Part shown: positions 31,575-34,007 of the stretch, piece after piece
How positions within the stretch are numbered: the first letter of the stretch is position 1
How the letters are laid out: the number at the start of each line of letters is the position of its first letter
Origin: Streptomyces anulatus
GTDB taxonomy: Bacteria; Actinomycetota; Actinomycetes; Streptomycetales; Streptomycetaceae
Reading direction: 5' to 3'
Assembly: GCF_000721175.1 (NCBI RefSeq)
Contig: NZ_JOEZ01000051.1
Coordinates: 1-34,007 of the forward strand
DNA length: 34,007 nucleotides
Notes under the pieces: generated by a model
The model's database searches: none
What the model was told of the DNA's origin: nothing
The model's input: only the letters and a program-made list of their open reading frames with translations
Made by a program: the position numbers and the translations under genes

Positions 31575-32982
31575 CCGTGCCGTGGGGCCGTACCTCCGGC
31601 GGGCCCGAGCAGTCCCCGGCCCCGGCAGCCGGGAGACGGGCCCGCCCTCGGGTCCCTCCGGACGGGGGCTGATCGGGCGCACCGCCGCCACCGCTCTGCC
31701 GCTGTACCTGACCATGCTCGCCTCCACCGCGGGCAGCCTGGTCGACACCGCCCTGCTCGGCCGGCTCGCCACCGCCTCACTGGCCGCGTTCGCCCTCACG
31801 ATGGCTGTGTACACCCCGGCCACCGCGACCGTCGCCGGCGCCCTGCGCGGCGTGATGCCCTTCGTGTCCGTGCACGACGACGACCCCGACGCCCTGTTGC
31901 CGGTGGTGCGGGACAGCCTGTGGCTCGGCATCGCCACCGGGCTGCTGGGCGCCCTGGCCGTCGCCGGGGTACCGCTCATCGGCCTCGCCTCCGGCGTACC
32001 GCGCCAGACCTTGTCGGAACTGGGCGCGTTCCCCTACCTGATGGCGGCGAGCGTCCTGGTGGCCGCGGTCGGCAACGCCGCCACCTCCACCCTGGTCGGC
32101 CTCGGCCGCTCCCGGCTCGTGATGCGCGCCGGGATGACCGGAACCGCCACGGCCGTGGTGCTCTCCCTGATCCTCGTGAACGGCGTCGGCCCGCTCGACG
32201 GGCTCGGGCTGCCCGGCGCGGGGATCGCCATGCTGGCGGCCGCCACGATCAGCGCCACCGTGGCGCACGGGGGACTGCGCCGGTGCGCCGTCCTGGCCGG
32301 TCGGCCGCTCGGCCCCGGCCGACCGCAGGTCCGCGCGGTGATCAGGCTGGCCGGTGTCGGTGTGCCGCTCGCCGCCACCGTCCTCATCAAGTTCGCCGTC
32401 CTCGGCGTGCTGGCCGTCGCCGCCGCACGCATCGACCCCGTGAACGCGGCCGCCCACAGCATCTCCGTCTCCCTGGTCGGCCTCATGTTCACCGCGGCCG
32501 TCGCCGTCGGCCAGGCCATGATCCCCCTGCTGGCGCCCCACGTGAAGGCCAAGGACGTCAGGGGGGTGCGCGCCGGCGTACGCGCCGGAGTCATGACGGC
32601 CCTCGGCGCGGTGCTCCTCATCGGCGGTGTGCTGGTGGTCCTCCGCGTCCCGGTGCTGTCCCTCTTCACCCACGACCTCGCGGCCCGGGAGCAGGTACTG
32701 GCCCTGCTGCCCCTCGTGCTCCTGGTGGTCGTCACCGACGCGCTCCAGGCCGTCTTCGGCTTCGGGCTCGTCGCGATCAGGGACACCGTGCCCAGCCTGT
32801 TCGCCTTCGCCGTCTGCTACGGCCTGCTGGCACTGGTCGCCGTGCCGCTGTCGGCCCGGGGCGGGCTCACCGCCCTGTGGCTTGCCCTGCTCGGCGCCAA
32901 CACCCTGCTGGTCGTGGGGCAGGTGGCCTTCTTCCACCGGCGCAGCGGCCGGCTCGGCGGCCCACTGCCGCGCCCGGCCTGA
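31561..32982 (+). CDS. MATE family multidrug/toxin exporter
   Basis: A 473-aa integral membrane protein with about 12 TM segments, of the multidrug and toxic compound extrusion (MATE) family. These transporters use Na+ or H+ gradients to export drugs or metabolites. A polar, Arg/Pro/Gly-rich leader of about 38 residues precedes the first span. TALPLYLTMLASTAGSLVDT, ALLGRLATASLAAFALTMAV and GNAATSTLVGLGRSRLVMRA are typical of the first bundle. DPVNAAAHSISVSLVGLMFT and AVAVGQAMIPLLAPHVKAKD mark the second. The GTG at 31561 has GGAGG eight bases upstream, but both lie in a hairpin. lysS ends 65 bases upstream. The stop lies in the loop of a terminator. Exported compound is unknown. Confidence 0.9.
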   Translation: MAALRRAVGPYLRRARAVPGPGSRETGPPSGPSGRGLIGRTAATALPLYLTMLASTAGSLVDTALLGRLATASLAAFALTMAVYTPATATVAGALRGVMPFVSVHDDDPDALLPVVRDSLWLGIATGLLGALAVAGVPLIGLASGVPRQTLSELGAFPYLMAASVLVAAVGNAATSTLVGLGRSRLVMRAGMTGTATAVVLSLILVNGVGPLDGLGLPGAGIAMLAAATISATVAHGGLRRCAVLAGRPLGPGRPQVRAVIRLAGVGVPLAATVLIKFAVLGVLAVAAARIDPVNAAAHSISVSLVGLMFTAAVAVGQAMIPLLAPHVKAKDVRGVRAGVRAGVMTALGAVLLIGGVLVVLRVPVLSLFTHDLAAREQVLALLPLVLLVVVTDALQAVFGFGLVAIRDTVPSLFAFAVCYGLLALVAVPLSARGGLTALWLALLGANTLLVVGQVAFFHRRSGRLGGPLPRPA

Positions 32983-33011
32983 GACCAGGTGCGGCAGTGG
33001 GCCGCCGAGCC
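32951..33011. terminator. Bidirectional terminator overlapping the MATE 3' end
   Basis: Perfect 21-base arms (32951-32971 and 32991-33011) surround a 19-base loop. The left arm is MATE coding sequence, and the MATE TGA is in the loop. The right arm ends 5 bases before the stop of the convergent minus-strand gene. It likely ends both transcripts. Confidence 0.85.
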
Positions 33012-33016
33012 GTACC

Positions 33017-34007
33017 TCAGGCGGTCTGGTCGACCGTCGACTGTGCCGGGACGTACGCCTGCTTGAACTCCGGCCACAGGCGCTGGAGCAGTTCACGGGA
33101 GCGGGGATGGCGGACGTTGCGGGTGTCGGCGAGGTGGATCTCCAGGGCCTCGGCGCTCGGGTGATGGCCCTGCTCGTCCGTGTACGCGCTGAAAACCTCG
33201 AAGGCCATGCTCGCGAACTCGGCGTCCTCCTGGGACCACTCTTCCAACTGCGGCGCGTCCTCGTGCGCTTGCGCGGAGGTGTCCTCGGGGGCCTCGTCGG
33301 GGGCTTCCTCGTGGCGGGGGTGCGGGACCGCGCCGATGGTGCCCACGTCTCCCAGCGGCCGGGTCCGGCCGGGGCCCGAGGGGATCTGGACCGGGGCGTG
33401 CTCCAGGCCCTCGCCCTGCTGCGGGTCGTACGCGCTGTGGTGCGAGGTGCCGTCGGGCAGCTTCTGCGCCGCGAACCAGGGGCTGTCGTGCGTGGGCGGG
33501 ACGGCGGGCTCCTGCCGCTGAGGCAACGGGGGCTGCTGGTGCTGCTGGTCCTGCGGGTGGGGGTGCCGCTGAGGGGGCTGCTCGTCGTGCCCCGGGCCGC
33601 CCCCGTACCCCTGCTCGCGGCCGTGCTCCTGTTCGCCCGCCTGCTCCTGCCCCGGCTCCCGCTGGGGCTCGTACGGCAGCTCCGCCTTCGGGCGGGATCC
33701 CTCGACCGGCGGCAGCAGGGCGGGTTCGATCCCGGCGGCGGCGAGGCCGGCCGGGGCGGTCTCGGCGAGCGGCACGCCGTACTTCGCCAGCCGCAGGGGC
33801 ATCATCGACTCGACCGGGGCCTTGCGCCGCCAGTTGCGGCCGAAACGCGCCTGGAGCCGGGCCTGGTAGATCAGCCGGTCCTGTTCGAGCTTGATGACCT
33901 GTTCGTAACTGCGCAGCTCCCACAGCTTCATCCGCCGCCACAGCTTGAACGTGGGGACGGGGGAGAGCAGCCACCGGGTGAGGCGGACGCCCTCCATGTG
34001 CTTGTCG
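33017..34007 (-). CDS. C-terminal part of a DUF2637-type membrane protein (runs off window)
   Basis: At least 329 residues are visible; the frame is still open at the window end (DKH before the Met at 33997), so the N-terminus lies outside. The visible start, GVRLTRWLLSPVPTFKLWRR, with MKLWELRSYEQVIKLEQDRL, matches the cytoplasmic region that follows the four-TM DUF2637 domain of Streptomyces proteins linked to plasmid spread (Spd) or chromosomal homologues. Next is a long disordered stretch rich in Gln, Pro, His and Glu (about residues 100-260). A compact C-terminal region follows (EEWSQEDAEFASMAFEVFSA, then ELLQRLWPEFKQAYVP). The Met at 33997 is probably internal. Assignment to DUF2637 is from memory of the tail, since the TM domain itself is not in view. 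Confidence 0.7.
   Translation of the reverse strand, partial: DKHMEGVRLTRWLLSPVPTFKLWRRMKLWELRSYEQVIKLEQDRLIYQARLQARFGRNWRRKAPVESMMPLRLAKYGVPLAETAPAGLAAAGIEPALLPPVEGSRPKAELPYEPQREPGQEQAGEQEHGREQGYGGGPGHDEQPPQRHPHPQDQQHQQPPLPQRQEPAVPPTHDSPWFAAQKLPDGTSHHSAYDPQQGEGLEHAPVQIPSGPGRTRPLGDVGTIGAVPHPRHEEAPDEAPEDTSAQAHEDAPQLEEWSQEDAEFASMAFEVFSAYTDEQGHHPSAEALEIHLADTRNVRHPRSRELLQRLWPEFKQAYVPAQSTVDQTA

Overview
The window is high-GC DNA (about 72% by eye) with GTG and TTG starts, 1-4 base stop/start overlaps and strong GC-rich hairpins. It is almost certainly Streptomyces or a very close relative. Gene content and order match the conserved chromosomal core around rex-hemACD: a BdtA-like regulator, bS22, BldN and its anti-sigma factor RsbN, Rex, the haem genes, and then ArgS and class I LysS. 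No prophage, integrase, CRISPR array or biosynthetic cluster is visible. The only trace of mobile DNA is a small scar near 23.2 kb.

Layout. 1-125: 3' end of a 5S rRNA and its terminator, so an rrn operon ends here. 150-4111: a HAD phosphatase, an MFS transporter, an AcuC-type deacetylase overlapping it, and a conserved actinobacterial protein. 4153-7066: a BdtA-like MerR/excisionase-type regulator with a candidate BldD operator, the tiny ribosomal protein bS22, an SDR-fold protein lacking its catalytic Tyr, and a PlsC-type acyltransferase. 7080-9279 (minus strand): the developmental pair bldN-rsbN, with a candidate sigma-BldN promoter in front of rsbN and a candidate BldD operator in front of bldN. 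9678-11063: a HAD-IB hydrolase divergent from a glutaredoxin-like protein. 11226-17387: a Rex operator, then rex-hemA-hemC-hemD joined by stop/start overlaps, then hemB with its own leader. This couples tetrapyrrole synthesis to the NADH/NAD+ ratio.

17413-21194 (minus strand): a compact four-gene cluster of unknown function (DUF4253 protein, 678-aa protein, three-TM membrane protein, HEAT-like protein). 21375-23020: an alpha/beta hydrolase and a DHFR/RibD-like reductase. 23034-23351: a DUF397 gene beside the truncated start of an XRE regulator, with a hairpin at the junction that resembles an IS200/IS605 end. 23468-25778: a DUF4232-like lipoprotein divergent from a membrane-anchored XRE regulator. 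25949-27682: a phospholipase D/cardiolipin synthase-like enzyme and an orphan GvpU-like protein. 27755-31495: divergent argS (minus) and class I lysS (plus). 31561-33011: a MATE exporter whose ribosome binding site and start codon lie in an 18-bp perfect inverted repeat and whose stop codon lies in the loop of a 21-bp one. 33017-end: the C-terminal part of a DUF2637-type protein that runs out of the window.

The best-supported regulatory picture is developmental and redox control: BldD-type sites at bdtA and bldN, sigma-BldN feedback on its own anti-sigma factor, and Rex autoregulation with haem synthesis. The least explained part is the minus-strand cluster at 17.4-21.2 kb. All functional calls rest on motifs and remembered families; no database search was run.
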